From positions 1,922,001 through 1,986,000 of the forward strand of contig NZ_JAEHFW010000001.1 in the NCBI RefSeq assembly GCF_016522075.1: a stretch of 64,000 nt of DNA, read 5' to 3'. The translations under genes and the position numbers were made by a program. Below the pieces are notes generated by a model, which was not told where the DNA came from, searched no databases, and saw only the letters and a program-made list of their open reading frames with translations. Positions 46,204-53,783 of this stretch are shown here, piece by piece. The stretch is from Mucilaginibacter segetis (lineage in GTDB: Bacteria > Bacteroidota > Bacteroidia > Sphingobacteriales > Sphingobacteriaceae). How positions within the stretch are numbered: position 1 is the first letter of the stretch; each line of letters begins with the position of its first letter.

Positions 46204-46239
46204 AAAAAGCGATTTTGCTGCGGCATAATCGCTTTTTTT
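46204..46239 (+). terminator. intrinsic terminator after the DUF6580-like gene
   Basis: AAAAAGCGATT (46204-46214) pairs with AATCGCTTTTT (46227-46237); a further GC-rich piece (GCTGCGGC) lies in the loop. The stem runs into a seven-T tract. It separates the B12 transcript from the sirtuin gene. Confidence 0.88.
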
Positions 46240-46252
46240 GTAAATACAGATC

Positions 46253-46939
46253 ATGAAAAAAGTAATTGTGTTAACCGGTGCGGGTATTAGTGCCGAGAGT
46301 GGGCTGAAAACTTTCCGGGACAGTGACGGCCTGTGGGAAGGGTATGATATCGAGGAGGTAGCCACCCCACAAGCTTGGGAACGCAATCCTGCGTTGGTGC
46401 AGGAGTTTTATAATATGCGCCGTAAGTCAGTATTGGAGGCAAAGCCCAATGCCGCGCATTTGGCACTTGCACAATTAGAAAACAAATACGATGTAACCAT
46501 CATCACCCAAAACATCGATGACCTGCATGAAAGAGCGGGTTCAACTAACGTAGTACACTTGCACGGCATTATCACACGATCACAGTCGAGCATTAACCCT
46601 GATCTTACTTATCCTGTGAATGGTTGGGAATTAAAAATGGGAGAATTATGTGAGTTAGGTTCACAATTACGGGCTCATGTGGTTTGGTTTGGTGAGGCTG
46701 TTCCCATGATTGAAAATGCCGCGCAATTGTGTACCGAAGCCGAAATATTTATATTAGTGGGAACATCATTAGCAGTTTATCCGGCCGCGGGACTTGTTAA
46801 CTATGTACCGCAATACGTTACCCGTTATATCATTGATCCTAATATACCGGTTTCCGCAGGTAGTGGTATAGTAGAAATGCCTTATAAAGCGAGTATAGGT
46901 GTGCCAATGTTAATTGATGAATTAATGGGTATAGACTAG
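46253..46939 (+). CDS. Sir2-family NAD-dependent protein deacylase
   Basis: Sirtuin of 228 residues. NAD-binding: VLTGAGISAESGLKTFRDSD (Rossmann start), TQNIDDLHERAGS and the catalytic His in VVHLHG. The FYNMRR segment has the Tyr-x-x-Arg that marks class III deacylases (desuccinylase/demalonylase-type), as in CobB/SIRT5. The four zinc-ribbon cysteines are absent (only one Cys near GELCELGSQ), a pattern I know from Bacteroidetes sirtuins. It starts a three-gene unit with an S41 protease and a Dph6-like gene. E. coli CobB naming comes from cobalamin work, but here it is not evidence of a B12 role. Confidence 0.9.
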   Translation: MKKVIVLTGAGISAESGLKTFRDSDGLWEGYDIEEVATPQAWERNPALVQEFYNMRRKSVLEAKPNAAHLALAQLENKYDVTIITQNIDDLHERAGSTNVVHLHGIITRSQSSINPDLTYPVNGWELKMGELCELGSQLRAHVVWFGEAVPMIENAAQLCTEAEIFILVGTSLAVYPAAGLVNYVPQYVTRYIIDPNIPVSAGSGIVEMPYKASIGVPMLIDELMGID

Positions 46940-46959
46940 ATTTCTAAAAACTTAAAACC

Positions 46960-48216
46960 ATGAAAAACCTAAGTATAACCATCCTTTTATGTTTTACCGC
47001 ATTAGGTTTAAGCGCCCAACCCAACAAAAGTTATACTTCTACCATTGATACGCTTTTTGCTATTATAAAAAAGCTGCCGTCATATAAAGCACAGATAAAA
47101 GGTGAGGAGATACAGCGTTATCAGGATCTTGTAAACCAACTGAAGCAGGAACGTCCCTTAAACCATTGGGATGAATTTTTTACATTATCAAAATTGTTTA
47201 TTCCACTAAAAGATAATCATTTGTTCTTTTCGGAAATGCCACGTATAACCAACCTCGAAAAATTTAGTGATCCGGCTTTCGTAAAGCAGTATAAAGCCTC
47301 TGAAGCTTTTAAAAATTTACCGAAGGCAGATACCAACCTGGCATTATTAGAGAATACCCTTGCCCGTAAAAACATGGATAGCGTAGAGGGTATTTACTAT
47401 TTCCATAACGATAAAATAAAAATGGGGCTGTTTCGCACAGCAAAGCGGGATAGTCTAGTAGGAGTAGTGCTCGAGAGTAAATTACCTTATTGGGAACCCG
47501 GTCATATAGTGCTTGTTCTGAAGGAATTTAAATTAAACCATTTCAGGGCGTATTTTGGGAGCCAGGAATACCAATACTTTGGCTTATTGAGAAACGACAA
47601 ATTTATGCATGGCTCCTTGACTGAAACGCATTGGAAGAAAAGAACAGGGAAACCCGATTACGTAAATATCGCATCTGATGTGCCACGTTATCAATTCAAG
47701 ACGTTGTCTGATAAAATACAGTATTTGAGGCTTGGTAGCTTTTCGTCTGATGAAGACGACCTTGAAGTAACTGCAGCCTTTTTTGATCGTGTCAAAGATT
47801 CCATAACATCTAAAATGTTGATAGTGGATTTACGCAACAACGGCGGGGGTGGTTACAAAGCAGCAGCTCAATTCATGAAATTATTACAGGATTATGCACA
47901 ATCCGGAAACAAAATCTATGTGCTTATCAATAACCGCACATTCAGTTACGCCGAGCAGTTTAGCATAAGACTCAGAAAATCGGATAATGTAATTATGCTA
48001 GGGGAAACCACTAATGGCACATTAGCATATGGTAATAATGATGGGACACGCGAATTTATCCCCGGTAGTGAATATATGGTGTATATAACCAATATGTACG
48101 ATTATGGAAACTATGTAAAGTACGAAGATTCCGGCTTTCCAACGGATGTAAATCTTGATCCTGCTTCCAATTGGATAGCGCAAACCATGAATTACATTAA
48201 AGCAAATAATAAATAA
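46960..48216 (+). CDS. exported S41-family peptidase
   Basis: A 418-residue protein with a signal peptide (residues 1-20, ending LSAQ), N-terminal helical part, a central beta region and a C-terminal S41 (CtpA/tricorn-core) domain: VDLRNNGGGGYKAAAQFMK and INNRTFSYAEQFSIRLRK, where the serine in SYAEQ is at the nucleophile site. There is no clear PDZ domain. The catalytic lysine is not obvious, so activity is not guaranteed. It sits 20 bases after the sirtuin and abuts the Dph6-like gene (TAA-ATG adjacent). Confidence 0.85.
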   Translation: MKNLSITILLCFTALGLSAQPNKSYTSTIDTLFAIIKKLPSYKAQIKGEEIQRYQDLVNQLKQERPLNHWDEFFTLSKLFIPLKDNHLFFSEMPRITNLEKFSDPAFVKQYKASEAFKNLPKADTNLALLENTLARKNMDSVEGIYYFHNDKIKMGLFRTAKRDSLVGVVLESKLPYWEPGHIVLVLKEFKLNHFRAYFGSQEYQYFGLLRNDKFMHGSLTETHWKKRTGKPDYVNIASDVPRYQFKTLSDKIQYLRLGSFSSDEDDLEVTAAFFDRVKDSITSKMLIVDLRNNGGGGYKAAAQFMKLLQDYAQSGNKIYVLINNRTFSYAEQFSIRLRKSDNVIMLGETTNGTLAYGNNDGTREFIPGSEYMVYITNMYDYGNYVKYEDSGFPTDVNLDPASNWIAQTMNYIKANNK

Positions 48217-48939
48217 ATGAGCAGTAAAAAATGTATATTTAATTGGAGCGGAGGTAAAGACAGCGCGCTGGCATTATACCATTGTTTGAAGGATCCGGAT
48301 ATTGATATACAATACCTGGTTACTACAGTTAACGATGCGGCGGACAGAATATCCATGCACGGGGTGCGCACGGAATTATTGATACAACAAGCTGCAGGTA
48401 TCGGTATCCCTCTCTACCAAATAAGGCTACCGGAAATGCCTGGCATGAAGGAGTACGATGAAACAATGCATAAGCACTTGTCGCATTTCAAATCTGAAGG
48501 AATAACGCATTCCATTTTCGGCGATATTTTTTTGGAAGATCTGAAAAATTACCGCGATACCCGTTTGGCAGAAGTTGGGCTTACCGGTATTTACCCACTT
48601 TGGAAACGCAATTCCCACGAACTGATCCATGAATTTTTGTCTTTGGGATTTGGTACTGTAATAGCCTGTACACAGGAGCGGCTTAAAGGAATTGTAGGAA
48701 TGGAGATGGACGAGGAACTAATTGGTAATTTGCCTAACGATGTGGATGTGTGTGGTGAGAATGGGGAGTTTCACACCTTCACTTTTAAAGGGCCGATCTT
48801 TAAAAAGCCTATACCTTATAAAACAGGAGAGAAGGTATTTAAAGAATATAAAACACCCGAAAATACAAATGGTCCCTGCGTAAACGATGCCACTAAAAAA
48901 ACATCCGGATTTTGGTATTGTGACCTTTTACCGGCCTAA
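48217..48939 (+). CDS. Dph6-like (diphthine-ammonia ligase family) PP-loop ATPase
   Basis: A 240-residue adenine-nucleotide alpha-hydrolase of the PP-loop type: IFNWSGGKDSALALYHCL (the SGGKDS PP loop), then HGVRTELLIQQAAGIGIPLY and the family tail TFKGPIFKKPI. Eukaryotic Dph6 amidates diphthine on EF-2, but bacteria lack diphthamide, so the true substrate is unknown. The start codon directly follows the S41 stop (TAA then ATG). Translational coupling and co-expression with sirtuin and protease are likely. The name 'diphthine ligase' should not be taken literally. Confidence 0.85.
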   Translation: MSSKKCIFNWSGGKDSALALYHCLKDPDIDIQYLVTTVNDAADRISMHGVRTELLIQQAAGIGIPLYQIRLPEMPGMKEYDETMHKHLSHFKSEGITHSIFGDIFLEDLKNYRDTRLAEVGLTGIYPLWKRNSHELIHEFLSLGFGTVIACTQERLKGIVGMEMDEELIGNLPNDVDVCGENGEFHTFTFKGPIFKKPIPYKTGEKVFKEYKTPENTNGPCVNDATKKTSGFWYCDLLPA

Positions 48940-49145
48940 ATCGGATAATTTTTTACACCAAATAAAATTTTGAAGAGATATTCAAATAATTATTTAACAA
49001 TAACTTATACTTTTTATATCAATTAAAACTACACCAAATAAGTTATTTTATTAAAATATATTCTATTTATGCCAAATATAATTCTGTGGAAACTACTTTA
49101 TATGATAATAAACTAATTTTCAAATAGTTGAAATAAGTTATTTGA

Positions 49146-49394
49146 TTAATAATTGTATCTATAATAAGCGTCTTTGAAATCCTTCATCATTTCTGTAAAT
49201 CTGAGAGATACTGTCTTTAAAAAAATTTCATCAAGCAATTCAAAAACGCTGTTAACTCCATCTGTCAAGTCCATCTCCGGTATTTTATAACTTTGCTCTA
49301 AGGCTCCCTTCTCTATTTTTATAATAAACTTTTGGTTCATATTTAAAATAGAGATTTTAAAATCCGGGTGAGGTAGCTCTGCAATAATTCTCAT
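49146..49394 (-). CDS. conserved small Bacteroidetes hypothetical protein
   Basis: An 82-residue cytosolic protein beginning RIIAELPHPDFKISILNMNQ, a beta-strand pattern I recognise from conserved Bacteroidetes proteins of unknown function. The second half is helical and acidic (LTDGVNSVFELLDEIFLKTV). It lies 7 bases downstream of the CrtA-like gene on the same strand. No role can be assigned. Confidence 0.7.
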   Translation of the reverse strand: MRIIAELPHPDFKISILNMNQKFIIKIEKGALEQSYKIPEMDLTDGVNSVFELLDEIFLKTVSLRFTEMMKDFKDAYYRYNY

Positions 49395-49401
49395 TTTTAT
49401 A

Positions 49402-50100
49402 TTATTTTATCAACCCGATTAAAGGGTCTTTTCCATTTATCGTTCCGTTACTTTCAATTATCATAAATCGTGCGAAGAGTTCTTCGCTATACCAGTTTTC
49501 ACTGTGTGTTTTTTTTATCACTTCCGCGTGTTGTTTGCTGCCATAAGCAAAAGCCTTCATATATTCCATACTCTCCCATACAGAAAATGTAGCTTGGCGA
49601 TATATTGGAGCTTCACCAACACCAAAAGAGGTTACATAACCAGGTGAGGTAGACATCAAACCCGCAACATCGTCAACATGCGACCAAAAGTTCTTCAATT
49701 TGTTTATCCGGATAGTAGCACGGGTGAGTACTGCCACGGGGCCACTAACATAGTGCTTATTCGGTGTCCCAAAAGGTTGCTTTCCGTCCCAATAGCCGTG
49801 GCTTTGCATTGGCACACAAAGCATAGTAAATTCCTCAGAGCATAATATAGACCACCATTTTTTTATAAATGACCTTTCTCTAAACCTGTCGTAATCCTCA
49901 CGCCTATCCCATACGGCTAATAAACCCCATTGTTGCCAGTCGGGCTGCAGATCAAATGTTCCGTTACGCCCACTGCCCAGCAGCTTCCAAAAAGAACATC
50001 CATGTTGTAACCACATTGGCAGCCAATGGACTGCCATGGCTAATAAAGCTAAAGGAATAAACGCCCTCCGATAACGCACTACAGTAAAGCTAACTATCAT
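49402..50100 (-). CDS. CrtA-like spheroidene-monooxygenase family protein
   Basis: A 232-residue protein. The C-terminal part is characteristic of CrtA-like sequences: SPGYVTSFGVGEAPIYRQAT, then FSVWESMEYMKAFAYGSKQH and WYSEELFARF. Ferredoxin-like alpha-beta repeats are present in both halves (WGLLAVWDRREDYDRFRER-type strand/helix). CrtA acts on carotenoids, but no carotenoid genes are nearby, so the substrate here is open; a heme or other hydrophobic ligand is possible. Its N-terminus is hydrophobic (LALLAMAVHWLPMWL) and may be peripheral membrane. Divergent from the fRMsr gene. Confidence 0.8.
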   Translation of the reverse strand: MIVSFTVVRYRRAFIPLALLAMAVHWLPMWLQHGCSFWKLLGSGRNGTFDLQPDWQQWGLLAVWDRREDYDRFRERSFIKKWWSILCSEEFTMLCVPMQSHGYWDGKQPFGTPNKHYVSGPVAVLTRATIRINKLKNFWSHVDDVAGLMSTSPGYVTSFGVGEAPIYRQATFSVWESMEYMKAFAYGSKQHAEVIKKTHSENWYSEELFARFMIIESNGTINGKDPLIGLIK

Positions 50101-50139
50101 TTACTGCTAAATAAATTATTAAATATGATATTCGTCTTA

Positions 50140-50169
50140 TTTAGTTTTAATTATGCGTTATTACATTTG
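50140..50169 (+). promoter_or_regulatory. promoter of the fRMsr-hydrolase-AAG operon
   Basis: TTTA (50140-50143), 18 bases, then TACATTTG (50162-50169): exact -7 box, near -33. It ends 4 bases before the ATG at 50174, which rules against the upstream ATG at 50153 and implies an essentially leaderless mRNA. Confidence 0.5.
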
Positions 50170-50173
50170 TTAT

Positions 50174-50653
50174 ATGGCAGAAGATTTACAAATAATAACC
50201 TCAGCAAGTAAGCTGGAGCAATATGAATCAATTATACCACAAATAGCTGCTCTGATTGATGGGGAAGATGATCTGATCGCTAATCTGGCTAATATAAGCG
50301 CAGCTTTAAAAGAGCAGTTCAATTGGTTTTGGGTGGGCTTTTATATGGTTAAAAATGACCAGTTAATTTTAGGTCCGTTCCAGGGACCGGTTGCCTGCAC
50401 CCGTATTGGAAAGGGAAAAGGAGTTTGTGGTATCGCCTGGGAGCAGGGTGAAACTTTAATAGTGCCTGATGTAGATCAATTTCCTGGCCATATCGCTTGC
50501 AGCTCCCTCTCTAAATCAGAAATAGTTGTGCCTTTAATCATAAATGATAATATAATTGGAGTTTTGGACGTAGATAGTGCATATATTAACCAATTCGACG
50601 AAACTGATGCCAAATATCTTGCAGACATCATAAATTTGATCAGTTTAGCATGA
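50174..50653 (+). CDS. msrC: free methionine-(R)-sulfoxide reductase (GAF domain)
   Basis: A 159-residue GAF-domain enzyme that reduces free methionine R-sulfoxide with thioredoxin. The three cysteines of the family are in place: GPVACTRIGKGKGVCG (two) and GHIACSSLSKSE (catalytic site). The N-terminal helix and WVGFYMV strand are standard. I chose the ATG at 50174 because a promoter -7 element covers the upstream ATG at 50153. It overlaps the next gene by 4 bases (ATGA) and starts a three-gene repair-like unit. Confidence 0.88.
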   Translation: MAEDLQIITSASKLEQYESIIPQIAALIDGEDDLIANLANISAALKEQFNWFWVGFYMVKNDQLILGPFQGPVACTRIGKGKGVCGIAWEQGETLIVPDVDQFPGHIACSSLSKSEIVVPLIINDNIIGVLDVDSAYINQFDETDAKYLADIINLISLA

Positions 50654-51312
50654 GTAAGATATTTTTGATATCTGGACTGGGTGCCGACAGGCGTCTTTTT
50701 AAAAATATTGAACTGCCGGATCATGAAATTTTTTTTATTGATTGGATTGTACCTGATGAAACTGATACTTTAACTAGTTATTCTCAAAAAGTTATCAATC
50801 AGTTTAATATAACAGAAAACTCAATAGTGATAGGCGTTTCATTAGGAGGTATGATAGCTGTAGAAATAGCTAAGAAGATACACTTAAAAAAGGTAATTCT
50901 TATCTCCAGTATTAAATCAACAGATGAAGCTCCGGCCTATTTTACCTTCTTCCGCAAGCTCCCGGTTTATAAAACCATTCCGGGCAGGCTATTTAATTAC
51001 CTCGGTTTTATGGTAAAACCGCTTTTTGGAGACATGAAAACAGAAGACGCAGACCTGTTCAAGGATATGCTCAAAAATTCTTCTCCGGTATTTTTAAAAT
51101 GGGCCATGCGTGCCGCACTTTATCGGCAAAACGACAAAACTATCTCCAATTTGTACCATATTGCAGGGGACTGTGATCGTGTATTCCCCATTCAGCATAT
51201 TAAAAACCCAACCGCTACAATAAAAGGGGGAACCCATATTATGGTATTTGACCGCGCAAATGAAATAAACAATATTCTTAATAGTATACTATCGGAACAT
51301 GAAACTGCCTGA
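50650..51312 (+). CDS. alpha/beta hydrolase
   Basis: A 220-residue alpha/beta-hydrolase-fold protein with the nucleophile elbow VIGVSLGGMIAVEIAKK, an oxyanion-type LISGLGADRRLF start and a C-terminal histidine in KGGTHIMVF. The acid is probably in IAGDCDRVFP. Substrate unknown; small thioester, ester or amide hydrolases are typical. It overlaps the upstream fRMsr gene by 4 bases and the downstream AAG gene by 14 bases, so it is translationally coupled to both. Confidence 0.85.
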   Translation: MSKIFLISGLGADRRLFKNIELPDHEIFFIDWIVPDETDTLTSYSQKVINQFNITENSIVIGVSLGGMIAVEIAKKIHLKKVILISSIKSTDEAPAYFTFFRKLPVYKTIPGRLFNYLGFMVKPLFGDMKTEDADLFKDMLKNSSPVFLKWAMRAALYRQNDKTISNLYHIAGDCDRVFPIQHIKNPTATIKGGTHIMVFDRANEINNILNSILSEHETA

Positions 51313-51901
51313 CAAATATTATCATAGTTCCGATGTAGTAGCTTTGAGTCGCGATCTTATTGGCAAGTATCTTTTTACCTCAATAAATAATGAAGTTACT
51401 GGTGGTTATATAGTTGAAACAGAAGCCTATAATGGAATTATTGACAGAGCATCTCACTCGTTCGGAAACCGATTAACATCACGTACACGTACTATGTTTG
51501 AACAGGGCGGAATAGCTTATGTTTATCTTTGTTATGGTATTCATGAGATGTTCAATATTGTAACTTCAGTTGCAGGGCAGCCTCATGCCATACTTATTCG
51601 CGCCATTGAACCGACAGACGGGATAGAAACTATCCTGACAAGACGCAACATGGAAACTATTAAGCCCAATATCACCCGAGGCCCCGGTTCAGTGGCTAAA
51701 GCTCTAGGGATATCACGTAATATCAATGGCATTAGCCTGCAAAGCGATACTGTTTGGGTAGAAGACAGAGGGCTTACTTTTACAAATAAAGAAGTTATAG
51801 CTGCTCCGAGAATCGGCGTAGCCTATGCAGGCGAAGATGCTCTTTTGCCATATCGCTTTTATGTAAAAGGAAATATTTACGTAAGTAAGCCCAACAAATA
51901 A
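51299..51901 (+). CDS. 3-methyladenine DNA glycosylase (AAG/MPG family)
   Basis: DNA repair glycosylase of 200 residues removing alkylated purines and hypoxanthine. Conserved blocks: GKYLFTSINNEVTGGYIVET, then EAYNGIIDRASHSFGNRLT (with the catalytic Glu and Tyr) and GIAYVYLCYGIHEMFNIVTS. The glycosylase length is normal. It overlaps the hydrolase gene by 14 bases, completing a fRMsr-hydrolase-AAG unit. There is a damage-repair flavour to the cluster (oxidised Met plus alkylated DNA), though this is only suggestive. Confidence 0.92.
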   Translation: MKLPDKYYHSSDVVALSRDLIGKYLFTSINNEVTGGYIVETEAYNGIIDRASHSFGNRLTSRTRTMFEQGGIAYVYLCYGIHEMFNIVTSVAGQPHAILIRAIEPTDGIETILTRRNMETIKPNITRGPGSVAKALGISRNINGISLQSDTVWVEDRGLTFTNKEVIAAPRIGVAYAGEDALLPYRFYVKGNIYVSKPNK

Positions 51902-51942
51902 GGATCAATACGGTTATTTATTCAACAACAAATAGAATAAAA

Positions 51943-52440
51943 ATGAATAACTGGTCAAAAACAGAAAGCCTTAAATATTTAAAGGACGAAATAAACGAAG
52001 TAAAAACTGCGATGTTAACCACCTACAGTTCAGAAAAGGGGTTTAACAGCAGACCTATGGGAACCGCCGATGTTGACGATGCTGGTAATATTTGGTTCTT
52101 TACTAATGAATATTCCCCTAAGGTAAGTGAGATATCTGTTGAGAATACAGTCTCTTTAACGTATTCAGATATCAGTAACAATTCCTATTTAAGTATTGTA
52201 GCTGAGGCAGAAATAGTAGATGATAAAGAAAAGATGAAGCAACTATGGAACCCTTTTGTAAAAGCATTTTTCCCTAAAGGACTGGATGATCCAAAGCTTA
52301 CTTTACTAAAAGTTACGCCTACGGATGCTGAATATTGGGATAGTAATTCCAGTAGCATGGTGGTACTTTTTAATTTACTAAAGGCGGCGGTAACAGGCCG
52401 GGAATATGATGAAGGTAAACATGGAAAAATAGATTTATAA
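51943..52440 (+). CDS. pyridoxamine 5'-phosphate oxidase-like (general stress protein 26-type) protein
   Basis: A 165-residue split-barrel flavin-binding-fold protein. Typical pieces: TAMLTTYSSEKGFNSRPMGT and GNIWFFTNEYSPKVSEI and the ending W-containing block EYWDSNSSSM. Such proteins resemble PNPOx but usually act as FMN/FAD-linked stress proteins rather than true PNPOx. It is 41 bases after the AAG gene, so probably co-transcribed, and is followed by a clean terminator. Confidence 0.85.
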   Translation: MNNWSKTESLKYLKDEINEVKTAMLTTYSSEKGFNSRPMGTADVDDAGNIWFFTNEYSPKVSEISVENTVSLTYSDISNNSYLSIVAEAEIVDDKEKMKQLWNPFVKAFFPKGLDDPKLTLLKVTPTDAEYWDSNSSSMVVLFNLLKAAVTGREYDEGKHGKIDL

Positions 52441-52445
52441 TTAAC

Positions 52446-52470
52446 GGCGGACATTTGATCCGCCTTTTTT
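52446..52470 (+). terminator. intrinsic terminator after the PNPOx-like gene
   Basis: GGCGGA (52446-52451) pairs with TCCGCC (52459-52464) around a 7-base loop, followed by six T. It ends the repair/stress unit before kynU. Confidence 0.85.
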
Positions 52471-52483
52471 GTAATATTGGCTG

Positions 52484-53773
52484 ATGGATTATCAAAATAC
52501 ACAAGAATTCGCCTTAGCGCTTGATGAACAGGATACATTAAATAAATTCAGTGAAGAGTTCTTAACACCACAACATAATGGTAAGGATATTATCTATTTA
52601 TGTGGTAACTCATTAGGACTACAACCTAAAGTTGCGAAGCAATATTTGCAGGATCAATTGAATGCTTGGGAAGATAATGCTGTAGAGAGTTGGTTTGTTG
52701 GTAAAACTTCATGGCTAAACTATCATGAACAGTTGACCGGACCGCTTGCCGCTATTGTAGGAGCTAAAAACACCGAAGTAAGTGTAATGAATTCACTTAC
52801 AGTAAATCTTCATTTATTGATGGTAAGTTTTTATAAACCAAACAATAATAGATTTAAAATTATTATGGAAGCCGGTGCTTTTCCCTCTGACCAGTATGCA
52901 GTTGAAAGCCAGGTTAAATTTCATGGGTTAGACCCGGCGGACGCGGTTATTGAAGTAGCACCACGCCCGGGAGAAGCAACATTAAGAACTGAAGATATAA
53001 TTCAGGCCATAGCTAAAAATGGCGATGAACTGGCCTTGGTGCTATTTAGCGGAATAAATTATTATACGGGTCAGTTTTTCGACATTGCTGCTATAACCAG
53101 AGCCGCCCATGAAGCAGGGGCTTACGCAGGATTTGATCTGGCACATGCTGCCGGAAACGTACCTATGCAACTGCATACTTGGGGTGTTGACTTTGCCTGC
53201 TGGTGCTCTTACAAGTATATGAATTCAGGGCCGGGAGGTATCAGCGGAATATTTGTTCACGAAAAGCATTTTAACGATGATAAACTCGACCGCTTTGCGG
53301 GATGGTGGGGTTATAGACACGATAAGCGCTTTCTTATGGCTCCGGGCTTTGAGCCTGAAGCAGGTGCACAGGGCTGGAATGTGAGCACCAGTCCCATATT
53401 GCTGATGGCCTTACACAAGGCAGCACTTGATTTATTTGAAAAAGCCGGCGGCCTTCCTGTTATGCGAGCAAAAAGCGAACAACTTACCGGATATCTTGAA
53501 TTTCTTATCGAGAAAATAAACGCACAAAAAGGCTCAGAGTTATTTAAAATAATAACACCAAAAGATTATGCCGCGCGCGGATGCCAATTATCCGTGATAT
53601 GTAAAACTAATGCAAAAGCAATATTTAACTTTTTAGCAGAAAATGGCGTGATTGGCGATTGGAGGGAACCTGACGTGATCCGAATGAGCCCTGTACCGCT
53701 TTACAATTCATTTAAACAGGTTTTTGACGCAGCAACAGCACTGAGTATTGCAGCCGGTAAATTTTGCTTCTGA
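52484..53773 (+). CDS. kynU: kynureninase
   Basis: PLP enzyme of tryptophan catabolism, cleaving kynurenine to anthranilate and alanine (or 3-hydroxykynurenine to 3-hydroxyanthranilate). The internal aldimine lysine is Lys244, in CWCSYKYMNSGPGGISG. Other blocks include NSLTVNLHLLMVSFY and FDLAHAAGNVPMQLH. The 429-residue length fits bacterial KynU. An HDAC-family gene follows 10 bases later. No kynurenine 3-monooxygenase gene is in view. Confidence 0.95.
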   Translation: MDYQNTQEFALALDEQDTLNKFSEEFLTPQHNGKDIIYLCGNSLGLQPKVAKQYLQDQLNAWEDNAVESWFVGKTSWLNYHEQLTGPLAAIVGAKNTEVSVMNSLTVNLHLLMVSFYKPNNNRFKIIMEAGAFPSDQYAVESQVKFHGLDPADAVIEVAPRPGEATLRTEDIIQAIAKNGDELALVLFSGINYYTGQFFDIAAITRAAHEAGAYAGFDLAHAAGNVPMQLHTWGVDFACWCSYKYMNSGPGGISGIFVHEKHFNDDKLDRFAGWWGYRHDKRFLMAPGFEPEAGAQGWNVSTSPILLMALHKAALDLFEKAGGLPVMRAKSEQLTGYLEFLIEKINAQKGSELFKIITPKDYAARGCQLSVICKTNAKAIFNFLAENGVIGDWREPDVIRMSPVPLYNSFKQVFDAATALSIAAGKFCF

Positions 53774-53783
53774 GGACTTTAAA

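Noticed and set aside
48217..48939. Diphthamide biosynthesis
   Set aside because: The PP-loop protein resembles Dph6, but bacterial EF-G has no diphthamide, so the eukaryotic function was not transferred.
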